Shown: piece after piece, positions 26,116-34,977 of the stretch
Layout: every line of letters starts with the position of its first letter
Position numbering within the stretch: position 1 is the first letter of the stretch
NCBI RefSeq assembly: GCF_003952385.1
Contig: NZ_CP034444.1
Coordinates: forward strand, 868,001 to 932,000
Source: Mesorhizobium sp. M1D.F.Ca.ET.043.01.1.1
GTDB taxonomy: Bacteria > Pseudomonadota > Alphaproteobacteria > Rhizobiales > Rhizobiaceae
Length of the DNA stretch: 64,000 nt
Direction: 5' to 3'
Made by a program: the position numbers and the translations under genes
The notes under the pieces: generated by a model
Databases searched by the model: none
Told to the model about the DNA's origin: nothing
The model's input: the letters and a program-made list of their open reading frames with translations, nothing else

Positions 26116-27276
26116 GCATATGGCTTTTTGGGACTTGAAGTTGGCCTGAGAAGGGATTCTTTGGGCAGGCAGTCGAACGAGGGAGAGACTGCCATTTCCA
26201 GCCTTGAGAGCTATTTCGGCGCGCTACCCGATCCGCGCGCCGGCAATGCCACGCATCGGCTTGGCGATTTGATCGTGATGATGATCGCGGCGAGCCTGTG
26301 CGGGGCGAGCAATGCGACGGAGTTCTCGTTGTTCGCGCAAGAGCGCAAGCAGGCGCTGTCGCGGTTGATCGCGTATGAGGTGGCGCCCAGCCACGATACC
26401 TTCTCGCGGCTGCTGCGGCTGCTCGATCCGGAGGCGTTCAGCCGTGCCTTTGCCGCCTTTGCCGCGGGCTTCGCGCGGGCGTGTGAGGAAGTGGTCTCGC
26501 TCGACGGCAAGGCGCTGCGGCGAGCCTACGAGAAAGGCCTTGCAGCCAGTCCTCCCCTGACGGTGTCGGCTTTTGCCGCCGAGACGCGGCTATGTTTGGC
26601 GGCGGTCTCGCCCGGCGAGGAAGAGAATGAGGTCGAGGCCGCCCTCAAAGTCATCGAACTTATTGATCTTACTGGACGATTGGTCACAGCCGATGCGCTC
26701 CACTGTCACACGCGCATGGCAAAGGCCATCACCGAACGGGGCGGCGACTACCTGCTCGCGCTCAAAGGCAATCGTCGCCATTGGGTCGGCCACGCCAATC
26801 GCCATCTGGCCGAGACCGCCCCCGCAGTCGCGGAGCGGACCGAAACCAGCCATGGCCGCAGCGAATGGCGCCAAGCCGAGGTCGTGGTATCGGCTGAACC
26901 GCTGATGGCCGGCCACAAAGCCTTCATCCGCATCACCAGCCGGCGCGACCAGGCCAAGCCGCTGACGCGCCTGTTCATGGCCTCCACCTTGCTGTCACCC
27001 CAGCAAGCCCTCGAGCTCACCAGAGCCCATTGGCAGATCGAGAACGGCCTGCACTGGATGCTGGATGTTCATCTGGACGAGGATCAATCCCGTGCCCGCA
27101 AGGACAACGCCCCCGCCAACACCGCCCTCCTCAACCGCATCGCCAGAAATCTCCTTCAGGCCGCAGATGTCGATAAAGTCCCCATCAGTCACCGCATCAA
27201 GAAATGCGCTTGGAATGACGGCTATCTCATCCAGGCCATCACCCATATGCGATAGCCCTGCCCTTGTGGGGGGGAG
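26091..27276 (+). mobile_element. ISAs1-family insertion sequence
   Basis: About 1.19 kb, the expected size. The ends form an imperfect inverted repeat of roughly 34 bases: left CTCCCCCGCAAGGGGCAGGG...ATCGCATATGG (26091-26124), and right the same sequence reversed (27241-27276), overlapping the last codons of the transposase gene. The ends resemble local palindromic intergenic repeats, so the exact borders are uncertain. No clear target duplication was seen. Confidence 0.65.
26128..27255 (+). CDS. ISAs1-family transposase
   Basis: A DDE transposase of up to 375 aa, apparently full length. Family marks: SYFGALPDPRAGNATHRLGD at the N-terminus, the first catalytic Asp in EVVSLDGKALRRAY, the second in TADALHCHTRMAKAI with GGDYLLALKGNR, and the glutamate in HWQIENGLHWMLDVHLDED. 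The start is uncertain: TTG at 26128 or 26161 in frame, none with a good ribosome site, and similarity to family begins around 26195. No frameshift is seen, so it may still be active. Confidence 0.88.
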   Translation: MGLEVGLRRDSLGRQSNEGETAISSLESYFGALPDPRAGNATHRLGDLIVMMIAASLCGASNATEFSLFAQERKQALSRLIAYEVAPSHDTFSRLLRLLDPEAFSRAFAAFAAGFARACEEVVSLDGKALRRAYEKGLAASPPLTVSAFAAETRLCLAAVSPGEEENEVEAALKVIELIDLTGRLVTADALHCHTRMAKAITERGGDYLLALKGNRRHWVGHANRHLAETAPAVAERTETSHGRSEWRQAEVVVSAEPLMAGHKAFIRITSRRDQAKPLTRLFMASTLLSPQQALELTRAHWQIENGLHWMLDVHLDEDQSRARKDNAPANTALLNRIARNLLQAADVDKVPISHRIKKCAWNDGYLIQAITHMR

Positions 27277-27337
27277 ATTGGCAGCTTCGTCGGTGGCGCT
27301 CTTCCTGCAACGTCGGCGGCCGGCGAAGGCGGGCGCG

Positions 27338-27398
27338 ATATCCTATCCCCCCCTTGCGGGGGGAGATGGCCGGCAGGCCAGAGGGGGGTGCGAAGGAA
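27338..27398 (-). repeat. CCCCCTCT-type palindromic repeat, right of the IS
   Basis: Reverse-oriented counterpart of the repeat at 26060-26115; read on the minus strand it runs CACCCCCCTCTGGCCTGCCG then GCCATCTCCCCCCGCAAGGG. It is also internally palindromic around the C/G runs. Confidence 0.6.
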
Positions 27399-27473
27399 CG
27401 CCAGCCTAGCCAAAGAACGACTTTAGGGCGGCGGGGCGAGCCTGCCGCCCTAAGTGCTTCACAAGACAAAATA

Positions 27474-27715
27474 TCAATTGCCCCAGATGCCCTGGCCCGG
27501 ATCCGGCCAGGCTTGCGACGGCGCCGATCCAGTCGTCGTCGAGGTGTCGACATCGGCCGGCTTGGCGGCCTTGTGCTTGCGCACCGAGGCGGTGGGGCCG
27601 CGGTCGACGCCGGCGGTCGGCTGGTTGGCGCTGTCGTCGCCATAGTGGTCGCTACTGGCGAAGGCAGAACCATGGCGAGAAGCATGGCGGCGGCGGTGAG
27701 AGCGATCCTGGTCAT
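27474..27715 (-). pseudogene. Exported miniprotein paralogue 1, frameshifted
   Basis: The signal peptide MTRIALTAAAMLLA is read in one frame; the rest, GSAFASSDHYGDDSANQPTA ... GQGIWGN-stop, is in another. One base appears lost near 27675 (GCC ATG GTT where the paralogues have a Gly codon in frame). The restored protein would be about 80 aa and match the two neighbours. Whether this is true decay or a sequence error cannot be decided from here. Confidence 0.7.
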
Positions 27716-27768
27716 TGCAAAAGTTCCTGTCGTTGGACGGTGAAGGTTTTGGCGAGGTCGAGGCGGCG

Positions 27769-28014
27769 TCAGCGGCCCCAGAGGCTTTCGTCGTTGTGCC
27801 GGGCAATGATGTCGGCGGCCGTCTCGCTGGAGCTTGTCGCCACCGAAGCCTCGTGATGCGCCATGTCCCGTACGCGGATCGAGGCGGTCGGAGCTTGGTC
27901 GACGCCGGCGGTCGTCTGGTTGGCGCCGTCGGCGCCGTAGTGATCGCTGCCGGCAGAGGCGCTGCCCATGGCAGCGACAAGCATGGCGGCCGCGACGAAT
28001 GCGATCCTGGTCAT
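27769..28014 (-). CDS. Exported miniprotein paralogue 2
   Basis: 81 residues: signal peptide to about residue 21 (MTRIAFVAAAMLVAAMGSAS), then the shared core GSDHYGADGANQTTAGVDQA and PTASIRVRD, ending DESLWGR. The mature part is short, polar and without cysteine. It is the middle of three tandem paralogues on the same strand, each separated by 50-270 bases, and is the most diverged in its second half. Family unknown to me; periplasmic or secreted location is predicted. Confidence 0.72.
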   Translation of the reverse strand: MTRIAFVAAAMLVAAMGSASAGSDHYGADGANQTTAGVDQAPTASIRVRDMAHHEASVATSSSETAADIIARHNDESLWGR

Positions 28015-28283
28015 CTCAATGTTCCTTGTCCTGTCGTTTCATCGGCGGCGCCTTGGGAGGATGGCCCCGCTGCCGACAAGACCCGGAACGGCCCGGTTTT
28101 ATTCCCGTGCGAAATCTCTTCCTCGCTGAGCACGTCGAAGCCGCTGTCGTGGCCTCGCCTGGAAGTTCGTTTCGCAACAACAGATTCAGGCCGACCGGCA
28201 GCCGGCTCTACAAGAGCAGAGCGGCGGGACAACCCCGCCGCTCTGAGGTCTGTGGTTCTTATCGGTTTCGGGATCGGGTCGGC

Positions 28284-28529
28284 TTAGCGGCCCCAGATGC
28301 CCTGGCCGGATTCCGGTTGGTTCTGATCCGGGGTGATCTTGAGATCGCGCTGCTCGAACTTGCGGATCGAGCCGGTGATGCTGCGATCGATATTGTCGCC
28401 GGATCGCGGAGCGACCGACTGGGTGACAGCCGGCTGGTTGACATTGTCGGAACCATAGTGGTCGCTGCCGGCAAAAGCGCTGCCGGTGGCAACGAGAACG
28501 GCGGCGGCGGTAAGAGCAATCTTGTTCAT
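28284..28529 (-). CDS. Exported miniprotein paralogue 3
   Basis: 81 residues: signal peptide MNKIALTAAAVLVATGSAFA, then GSDHYGSDNVNQPAVTQSVA, a middle with DRSITGSIRKFEQRDLKI, and the end QPESGQGIWGR that matches paralogue 1. A start seven codons upstream is possible but would weaken the signal peptide. The three genes probably arose by tandem duplication. Upstream lies a region with two palindromic operators. Confidence 0.75.
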   Translation of the reverse strand: MNKIALTAAAVLVATGSAFAGSDHYGSDNVNQPAVTQSVAPRSGDNIDRSITGSIRKFEQRDLKITPDQNQPESGQGIWGR

Positions 28530-28654
28530 TTCAGGTACTCCAGATTTCAAAAGTCGTGTCCGTTAGTGGCGTGCCTTATTGGAAATTCGCGTCGCTCGGA
28601 TCACCCCGAGATGGGTCCACCCTGTTGCCATTTCCAATCACGAAAAAGTGCAAA

Positions 28655-28672
28655 TCGAACCGATCGGTTCGA
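28655..28672. promoter_or_regulatory. Perfect 18-bp palindrome, operator-like
   Basis: TCGAACCGATCGGTTCGA is fully self-complementary. Half-site AACCGA/TCGGTT is shared with a second palindrome 160 bases away. Such sites are typical of TetR-family repressors. It lies 125 bases upstream of paralogue 3 (leftward) and 330 bases before the response-regulator gene. Confidence 0.55.
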
Positions 28673-28814
28673 CATTGAAATCCGAAGAAGAGCGCCCCAT
28701 CGCAACTGGATGTTCTTTTATTTGCAATAACTTACATGTCGTCACATCCGGCGCCGCGCCCTCAATTGGAGCGCCGGTGTTCACCCATGACGCACGATCC
28801 GTCAACATAATTTG

Positions 28815-28831
28815 AACCGAACCGTTCGGTT
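28815..28831. promoter_or_regulatory. 17-bp palindrome AACCGAACCGTTCGGTT
   Basis: Two 8-base arms around a single central base, with the same half-site as 28655-28672. Between them lies AT-rich sequence with no gene. Together they explain the structure of the 469-base gap 28530-28998. Confidence 0.55.
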
Positions 28832-28998
28832 TGATCAGAGGCAAGATCGGCTGAGCGATCGAAAGCCGGCGCCGCCAGGTTCCGGCCGGCGTTTGCCTTG
28901 TGAACGGATCGATACTATCGGTTGACGTCGAGGATCGAATTCGGATGCCGCGCGCTCGTCAGGGCCGGCGCGGTCCGCGGAGTGAACAACGACAGACG

Positions 28999-29667
28999 AT
29001 GCGGCTCCTGCTTGTCGAGGACAATCGCGAACTGGCAGATTGGCTGAGCAAGACGCTGCGCCAGGCGAGTTATGTCGTCGATGTCGTCCATGACGGCGAG
29101 GACGTCGAGCATGCGCTGGCGGCCGGGGACCATGCGCTGATCATCCTCGACCTCGCTTTGCCCCGCATGGGCGGGATGGAGGTGCTGAAACGGCTGAGGG
29201 CGCGCGGCAACCCGGTGCCGGTGATCGTGCTCACCGCCAACGCCAGTCTCGACGGCCGGGTCAAGGGCCTCAACGAAGGCGCCGACGACTATCTGGCAAA
29301 GCCCTTCCAGATCGAGGAGCTGGAAGCGCGCATCCGCGTGCAGCTGCGCCGCGCCAACGACCGGACCGCGCCCGTCATTTCCTGCGGCGACCTCGTCTTC
29401 GACACCAACACCAGGCTGTTCTCGCTCGGCGACGAGACGCTGTCCCTGACGCCACGCGAACATGCGGTGCTGGAGCAGCTGGTGGTCAAGGCCGGGCGCA
29501 CGGTGAGCAAGGCAGCCCTTTCGGCGGCAATCTACGATTTCGACACCGACGCCGACCCCAGCGCCATCGAGATCTATGTGCATCGCCTGCGCAAGAAGCT
29601 GGAAGGCTCGCGCGTCCAAATCGCCACCTTGCGCGGCCTCGGCTATCTGCTGCGCCATGAAGAATAG
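28999..29667 (+). CDS. OmpR-family response regulator, TctD-like
   Basis: 222 residues. Receiver domain with acidic pocket VEDN (residues 6-9), phospho-acceptor Asp51 in LIILDLALPRMGG and Lys in DDYLAKPF; then an OmpR winged helix (LTPREHAVLEQLVVKAGRTV ... YVHRLRKKL). The ATG at 28999 starts exactly at the receiver; a longer frame from 28900 has no ribosome site. The partner kinase gene begins 5 bases later. TctD/TctE systems usually govern tricarboxylate uptake, but no tctABC genes are here. Confidence 0.92.
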   Translation: MRLLLVEDNRELADWLSKTLRQASYVVDVVHDGEDVEHALAAGDHALIILDLALPRMGGMEVLKRLRARGNPVPVIVLTANASLDGRVKGLNEGADDYLAKPFQIEELEARIRVQLRRANDRTAPVISCGDLVFDTNTRLFSLGDETLSLTPREHAVLEQLVVKAGRTVSKAALSAAIYDFDTDADPSAIEIYVHRLRKKLEGSRVQIATLRGLGYLLRHEE

Positions 29668-29672
29668 GCGCC

Positions 29673-31061
29673 ATGCGGATTAGCAGCCTCCGCCTGCAAT
29701 TGCTGGCCTGGGTGGTGCTGCCGCTGGCTGCGCTGGTGACCGTCAACCTGTGGACCAGCCAGCGCAACGCCGTGTCGACCTCCGACCTCGTCACCGACCG
29801 CATGCTGGTCGGTTCGGCGCGCGCGATCGCCGAGCAGGTGGCGATGGCCGACGGCGTTCTCGACGCCACCGTTCCGCCAGCCGCGATCGAGATGTTCGAC
29901 ACCGGCGACCGCGACAGTGTCTACTATCGGGTCGAGACCGCGAACGGCCGGCTGCTGACCGGTTATCCCGACCTGCCCGGGGCGCCGCAAGGCGGCAGCA
30001 TCGAGGCTTCCTATCGCGATCACCGGCTGCGTCTCGCAACGCTCAGCCATGCGGTGATCGGCGCCGGCGCGGATTCGCCGATCAGGGTCACCGTGGGCGT
30101 CACGCTTGCCGGGCATGACGCGATGGTGAAGCGCCTCTGGTTCAGCGCCTTCGCCCAGCAACTGGCGCTGGTGGCGATTGCCGGCGTGTTCGTGCTGCTT
30201 GGCCTGCGCCGTGGGCTGGCGCCGCTGATCCGCCTGCGCGATGCGGTGCGCTCGCCGGACCGCAGCGACCTCGACCCGGTCGAGGTTCCCGGCGCGCAAA
30301 GCGAGATCCGGCCGCTGATCGACGCGCTCAACGCCTATATGGAGCGCGTGCGGGCGCAGATGGCGGCGCAGCGCCGTTTCATCGCCAATGCCGCACACCA
30401 GCTGCGCACGCCACTGGCGCTCATGTCGACGCAGGCAAGCTATGCGCTGCGCGAAAGCGCCGCCGACCAGCGCCAGGAGGCGCTTGTCGCCTTGCAGGCA
30501 AGCTCCGGCAGGCTGGCGCGTCTGGCCGAACAGCTTTTGACCTTGTCACGCGCCGAGCCCGGCAGCCGGCGACCGCGCGCCGACCGCATCAACCTCACCG
30601 AAGCCGCCCGCCAGGTGCTGGAAGGCCAAGCGCCGAAGGCGATCGAGCGCAACATCGACCTTGGGCTCGATGAGACTGGGCCGGTGCTCGTCATCGGCGA
30701 CGGCACCATGCTGCGTGAAATGATCGTCAATCTTGTCGACAATGCACTGCGCTACACGCCGGCTACCGGCAACGTGACCGTCAAGCTGGCCGCGATCAAT
30801 CGCGAGGGCGTGCTGACGGTCACCGATACCGGCCCCGGCATTCCGGCTGAGGAGCGGGAGCATGTCTTCGAGCGCTTCTATCGCATTGCCGGCGCAACCG
30901 AGGAAGGCAGCGGGCTCGGCCTGGCAATCGTGCGCGAGGTGGTCGAGAATGCCGCCGGCAGCGTCACGCTTGGAGACGCCGCCGGCGGCGGACTCAAGGT
31001 CGAGGTGCGGCTGCCGCTCGCCGCCGCCGATGACAGTCCCGTCAGGTCCCCTGCTCGTTGA
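29673..31061 (+). CDS. Sensor histidine kinase, TctE-like
   Basis: 462 residues: membrane helix 1 at about 10-26, a periplasmic sensor domain of the 2CSK_N/TctE type (about 30-155), helix 2 at 160-178, then a HAMP-like linker. The phospho-acceptor is His242 (AAHQLRTPLAL). The ATPase has N-box LVDNALRYTP, DTGPGIP and GSGLGLAIV. Its last 20 bases overlap the end of a converging permease gene. It forms a two-gene operon with the regulator. Confidence 0.92.
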   Translation: MRISSLRLQLLAWVVLPLAALVTVNLWTSQRNAVSTSDLVTDRMLVGSARAIAEQVAMADGVLDATVPPAAIEMFDTGDRDSVYYRVETANGRLLTGYPDLPGAPQGGSIEASYRDHRLRLATLSHAVIGAGADSPIRVTVGVTLAGHDAMVKRLWFSAFAQQLALVAIAGVFVLLGLRRGLAPLIRLRDAVRSPDRSDLDPVEVPGAQSEIRPLIDALNAYMERVRAQMAAQRRFIANAAHQLRTPLALMSTQASYALRESAADQRQEALVALQASSGRLARLAEQLLTLSRAEPGSRRPRADRINLTEAARQVLEGQAPKAIERNIDLGLDETGPVLVIGDGTMLREMIVNLVDNALRYTPATGNVTVKLAAINREGVLTVTDTGPGIPAEEREHVFERFYRIAGATEEGSGLGLAIVREVVENAAGSVTLGDAAGGGLKVEVRLPLAAADDSPVRSPAR

Positions 31062-31917
31062 ACGGCGCCGGGCGCCACTTGACGACGTAGTTCTCGAAGC
31101 GGGTGATGAGGAATTCCACCACAAGCGCCATCACAGCCAGGATGATCATGGCCGCGAAAACGCCATTGGCGTTGAAGGCGCCTTGCGCGGTCGAGATCAA
31201 GAGGCCCATGCCTTGCTTGGCGCCGAGGAACTCGCCGACCACGGCGCCGACCAGCGCGAAGCCGAAGCTGACGTGAAGGCTCGCCAGGATCCAGCTCATC
31301 GCCGACGGGATGATGACCGTGGTGGTGATCTGATAGGGCGAGGCGCCGAGGATCTGGGCGTTGGCGATCATCGCCCGGTCGGCCTCGCGCACGCCCTGGA
31401 AGGCATTGGCGAAGACAACGAAGAACACCATGACCACGGCGAGCGCCACCTTGGAGGCCATGCCGAGGCCGAGCGCGATGATGAAGACCGAGCCAAGCAC
31501 CACGCGCGGCACCGAGTTGGCGATCTTGATGTAGATCGAAAAGACATCCGCCAGGAGACGATTGCGACCGAGGATGATGCCGGCAGCGATGCCGCCCAGC
31601 GCGCCGATGACGAAGCCGAGGAAGGTTTCTTCCAGCGTCACATAGATCTGCAGCCAGAGCGGACCCTGCGAGGTGCCTTCGGTGACCCAGGACCAGATCT
31701 GCTCCCAGATGCCGGAGGGGCTGGAGAAGAAGAACGGATCGATGATGTTATAGTCCGCGCCGAGTTCCCAGAGCGCGAGGAAGACGATCAGGATGGCGAG
31801 CCGCAGGCCGATGACCAGGGCATGGCGGCGGCGCAGCCGCGCCCTCGCCCGGGCCTCGGCGGCGACGATCGAGGTCGCGCGGGCGGCAGCCTGATCGGTG
31901 GAAGAAATGGCGGTCAT
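31042..31917 (-). CDS. ABC importer permease, SsuC/TauC-like
   Basis: 291 residues, six or so membrane helices, with the EAA loop ANAQILGASPYQITTTVIIP. The family imports nitrate, sulfonates, taurine or pyrimidine precursors. Last gene of a three-gene leftward unit; its 3' end overlaps the kinase gene by 20 bases on the other strand. Confidence 0.88.
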   Translation of the reverse strand: MTAISSTDQAAARATSIVAAEARARARLRRRHALVIGLRLAILIVFLALWELGADYNIIDPFFFSSPSGIWEQIWSWVTEGTSQGPLWLQIYVTLEETFLGFVIGALGGIAAGIILGRNRLLADVFSIYIKIANSVPRVVLGSVFIIALGLGMASKVALAVVMVFFVVFANAFQGVREADRAMIANAQILGASPYQITTTVIIPSAMSWILASLHVSFGFALVGAVVGEFLGAKQGMGLLISTAQGAFNANGVFAAMIILAVMALVVEFLITRFENYVVKWRPAPFNEQGT

Positions 31918-31930
31918 GCTGCTTCTCCTC

Positions 31931-32785
31931 TCAATGGCCGGTCTGCAGGCCTCGGCTCTGGCCGAGCTGCACTTCCTCGCGCAGGTCGTTCCAGATCACC
32001 TTGGCGATCTCGATGAATTTCTGGTCGTAGCGGATGTCGGCCATGACGCGCGGGCGCGGCAGGTCGATGCGGTAGACGCTCTTCACCGTGCCCGGGCCGG
32101 CGGTGAGCACGTAGACCTTGTCGGCCAACGCCACCGCTTCCTCGAGGTCGTGGGTGACGAAGACCACTGAGGATTTCAGCTCCGACCAGAGACCAAGCAG
32201 CTCGTCCTGCATGGCGGTGCGGGTCTGCATATCGAGCGCGCTGAACGGCTCGTCCATCAGCAGGATCTTCGGCTGGTTGATGAAGGTCTGGGCAAGGGCC
32301 ACGCGCTTGCGCATGCCGCCCGACAGCTGATGCGGATAGTGTTTCTCGAAGCGGGCAAGGCCGACGCGGGCGATCCAGTCGCGCGCCCGCTCATAGGCTT
32401 CAGCCTTCGGCGTGCCGCGATAGAGCGGGCCGGCGGCCACATTGTCGATGACGCTGCGCCACGGAAACAGCGCGTCGGCCTGGAAGACGAAGCCGATGTC
32501 GCGGCTGATCTGGGTGACGGGATTGCCCATGACGCGGACATTGCCGGTGGTCGGCCTGAGCAGGCCGGTGACCAGGTTGAGCGTCGTCGACTTGCCGCAG
32601 CCGGTCGGCCCGACGACGCAGGCGAACTCGCCGCGCGCCACCGTCATGGTGAAATCGCGGATCGCCGTCATCATGTGGCCGTCGGGCGTGACGAAGCGCA
32701 GCGTCACGTCGTCGATGGCGATTGCGGCATCGGCCGGCGGCGCGGCCGGAGACAGCCTTTCGGCCGCCATGGTTTGCAACTGCAT
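31931..32785 (-). CDS. ABC importer ATPase, SsuB/TauB-like
   Basis: 284 residues. Walker A GPTGCGKSTT, Q-loop FVFQADALFPWRSV, signature LSGGMRKRVALAQ and Walker B ILLMDEPFSALD; H-loop VVFVTHDLEEA. The 13-base gap to the permease gene indicates cotranscription. Confidence 0.92.
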   Translation of the reverse strand: MQLQTMAAERLSPAAPPADAAIAIDDVTLRFVTPDGHMMTAIRDFTMTVARGEFACVVGPTGCGKSTTLNLVTGLLRPTTGNVRVMGNPVTQISRDIGFVFQADALFPWRSVIDNVAAGPLYRGTPKAEAYERARDWIARVGLARFEKHYPHQLSGGMRKRVALAQTFINQPKILLMDEPFSALDMQTRTAMQDELLGLWSELKSSVVFVTHDLEEAVALADKVYVLTAGPGTVKSVYRIDLPRPRVMADIRYDQKFIEIAKVIWNDLREEVQLGQSRGLQTGH

Positions 32786-32949
32786 GGCACACTCCTTTGG
32801 CGATGGTGCGGGGATGCCCGGGGCTTACGCCCATGGGCCTGCGGTGCCTCGGCATCCGGAAGGCGCCGCTGCCGAATTGATTCAGGCAAGCGGCGCAAGT
32901 TGTTGATCTTCAACGACCGAGCCGGGCAAGCCCGGCTCGCCAATCGATG

Positions 32950-33963
32950 CTACTTGGCGGCGTCGACGAATGCCGTGGTGTAGGTCTTCGACAGGTCGAT
33001 CTGCTTGCCCTGCAGGCTCTTGGAGAAGGTCGACAGCACCTTCAGCACAGTCTCCGGGCCATCGGCGGGCATGCGGCCGTCGGGCGTGAACATCGCCTTG
33101 CCGCCGGCCAGACCCTGGACATAGAGGTCCTTGTTGCCGGCGTAGTAGTCCTTCGGCATCTGGTCGGCGATCTCTTCGGCCGAGTGGCTGGCGATGTACT
33201 TCATCGTCTTGACGAAGGCATTGGCGAGCTTCTGCGCCTCGTCCTTGTGGCTCTCGATCCAGGCGGACTGGACATAGAAGGACGCCGCCGGATAGTTGCC
33301 GCCGAGCGCTTCCTTGGTCTTCTCGGGCGTGCGCATGTCGACCAGCACCTTGGCCTCGCCGGTCTGGAGCAGCTTGGCGATGGTCGGCTCGGTGGTCATG
33401 CCGGCCTGGATCTGGTCCTGCTTGACGGCGGCGATGAAGGTGTTGCCGGCGCCCACGGGCAAAAGCGTGTAATCGCCGGGCTTCAGGCCGTTGCGCACGG
33501 CAAGATACTGCGTCAGGAAATCGGTCGAGGAGCCGAGGCCGGTGACGCCGAGCGTCGCTCCCTTGAAGTCGGCCGGCGACTTGATCTCCGGATGCTTGGC
33601 GGAAACCAGCTCGACCTCGCCGGGCGCCTGGCTGAACTGGACGATCGACTGGATGTATTTGCCCTTCGACTGCAGGTCGACGGTGTGATCGTAGAAGCCG
33701 ACGACGCCCTGCACGGCGCCCGCCAGCAATTCGTTTTCGGCCTCGACGCCGGCGCGGGAATTGACCAGCTCGACATCGAGCCCCTCATCCTTGAAGTAAC
33801 CGAGCTGCTGGGTGAGCACGGCCGGCAGATAGATCTGCTTTTCCATGCCGCCGACGATGATGGTGATCTTGTCGGCGGCCGATGCCGCCGTCGCGCTGGC
33901 GGCGACAACGGCAAGCGTGAGCGCTGCCGAACGCAAGACGCACTTCGAGATGAAACCGGTCAC
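32950..33963 (-). CDS. NMT1/THI5-like (SsuA-type) binding protein
   Basis: 337 residues with a Sec signal peptide ending near ASATAASA-AD. The mature part begins KITIIVGGMEKQIYLPAVLT, the usual start of this class, then GVTGLGSSTDFLTQYLAVRN at the ligand hinge. The GTG start at 33963 has GGAGGAAG 5 bases upstream and removes an implausible N-terminal extension. It is the first gene of the unit, 164 bases before the ATPase. Substrate could be a sulfonate, nitrile or thiamine-pyrimidine-like molecule; not decidable here. Confidence 0.87.
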   Translation of the reverse strand: MTGFISKCVLRSAALTLAVVAASATAASAADKITIIVGGMEKQIYLPAVLTQQLGYFKDEGLDVELVNSRAGVEAENELLAGAVQGVVGFYDHTVDLQSKGKYIQSIVQFSQAPGEVELVSAKHPEIKSPADFKGATLGVTGLGSSTDFLTQYLAVRNGLKPGDYTLLPVGAGNTFIAAVKQDQIQAGMTTEPTIAKLLQTGEAKVLVDMRTPEKTKEALGGNYPAASFYVQSAWIESHKDEAQKLANAFVKTMKYIASHSAEEIADQMPKDYYAGNKDLYVQGLAGGKAMFTPDGRMPADGPETVLKVLSTFSKSLQGKQIDLSKTYTTAFVDAAK

Positions 33964-34138
33964 GTAACTTCCTCCACCTGGGCGGTGCGCCATGCAAGGC
34001 CGCGCCGCATTCCTCCTGCCGACCCTCCCAGGCCGGTCGCGTGGCGAACGCCACGAAACTGTCATGGCATGCCCAAGCTTTCAGCTGGCTTTCAGCCGTT
34101 TTGACGGCCGAATAAACGAATTCCGGAGCTATTGTTGG

Positions 34139-34915
34139 TCACGAAGCGGCGAAGCCAAGCACATCGCGCATGCCGTATTCGCCAGGCGGCCGTCCGGCGA
34201 TCCAGAGTGCGGCCGCAATGGCGCCGCGCGCGAACATCGAGCGGTCGCCGGCGGTATGAGAGAGCGTGAGCCTCTCGCCCTCAGCGAAGAAGCTGACGCT
34301 GTGGTCGCCGACGATGCTGCCGCCGCGCAGCACCGCAAAGCCGATCTCGCCGGCAGGGCGCGGACCGGTGACGCCGTCGCGGGCGCGCTTCGCCACCTTG
34401 CTCAGTTCGATGCCGCGCCCGCGCGCCGCCGCCTCGCCCAGCATCAAGGCGGTGCCGGACGGTGCATCGACCTTGAAGCGATGGTGCGCTTCGAGGATTT
34501 CGACGTCGCAGTCGTCAGGCCCAAGCGCTCTTGCCGCCTGCTCGACCAGGCCGGTGAGCATGTTGAGCCCGAGCGAATAGCTGCCGGAGCGCACGATGGC
34601 GATTTTCGTCGCGGCAGCGGCAATCGGCTCCAGCTCAGCGGCATCGAAGCCGGTCGAGCCGATCACCAGCGCCGGGCCGCCGCGCTCCGCGCAGGCTTTT
34701 GCCAGCTCAGCGGAAGCCGCTGGCGTGGTGAAATCGATGACCACATCGGCAAGCGCCAGCGCCTCGTCGCGCTCGACCAGCCCCTCGCCCGTGCTGCCCG
34801 GCCTGTGGAAGCGGGCGACGAGCTCCAGCCGCGGATCGGCCTGAACGGCTTCCGCCATCTGCCGGCCCATGCGGCCGAGCGCGCCGGCGACGGCTATCCT
34901 GAGCGGCTGCGGCAC
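34139..34915 (-). CDS. dapB: 4-hydroxy-tetrahydrodipicolinate reductase
   Basis: DapB makes tetrahydrodipicolinate with NAD(P)H in lysine and peptidoglycan precursor synthesis. 258 aa. NAD motif [12 protein letters not shown] at the N-terminus, [13 protein letters not shown] and the catalytic [16 protein letters not shown] with His-His. Rhizobia often have a second copy, so this may be a paralogue. It stands alone: neighbours are unrelated. Confidence 0.93.
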   Translation of the reverse strand: MPQPLRIAVAGALGRMGRQMAEAVQADPRLELVARFHRPGSTGEGLVERDEALALADVVIDFTTPAASAELAKACAERGGPALVIGSTGFDAAELEPIAAAATKIAIVRSGSYSLGLNMLTGLVEQAARALGPDDCDVEILEAHHRFKVDAPSGTALMLGEAAARGRGIELSKVAKRARDGVTGPRPAGEIGFAVLRGGSIVGDHSVSFFAEGERLTLSHTAGDRSMFARGAIAAALWIAGRPPGEYGMRDVLGFAAS

Positions 34916-34977
34916 GGCTTTCCCCGTCGAGATGAGAGTCGGAACAACGCTTTAGCACGCCGCCTTGGCAAATTGAT

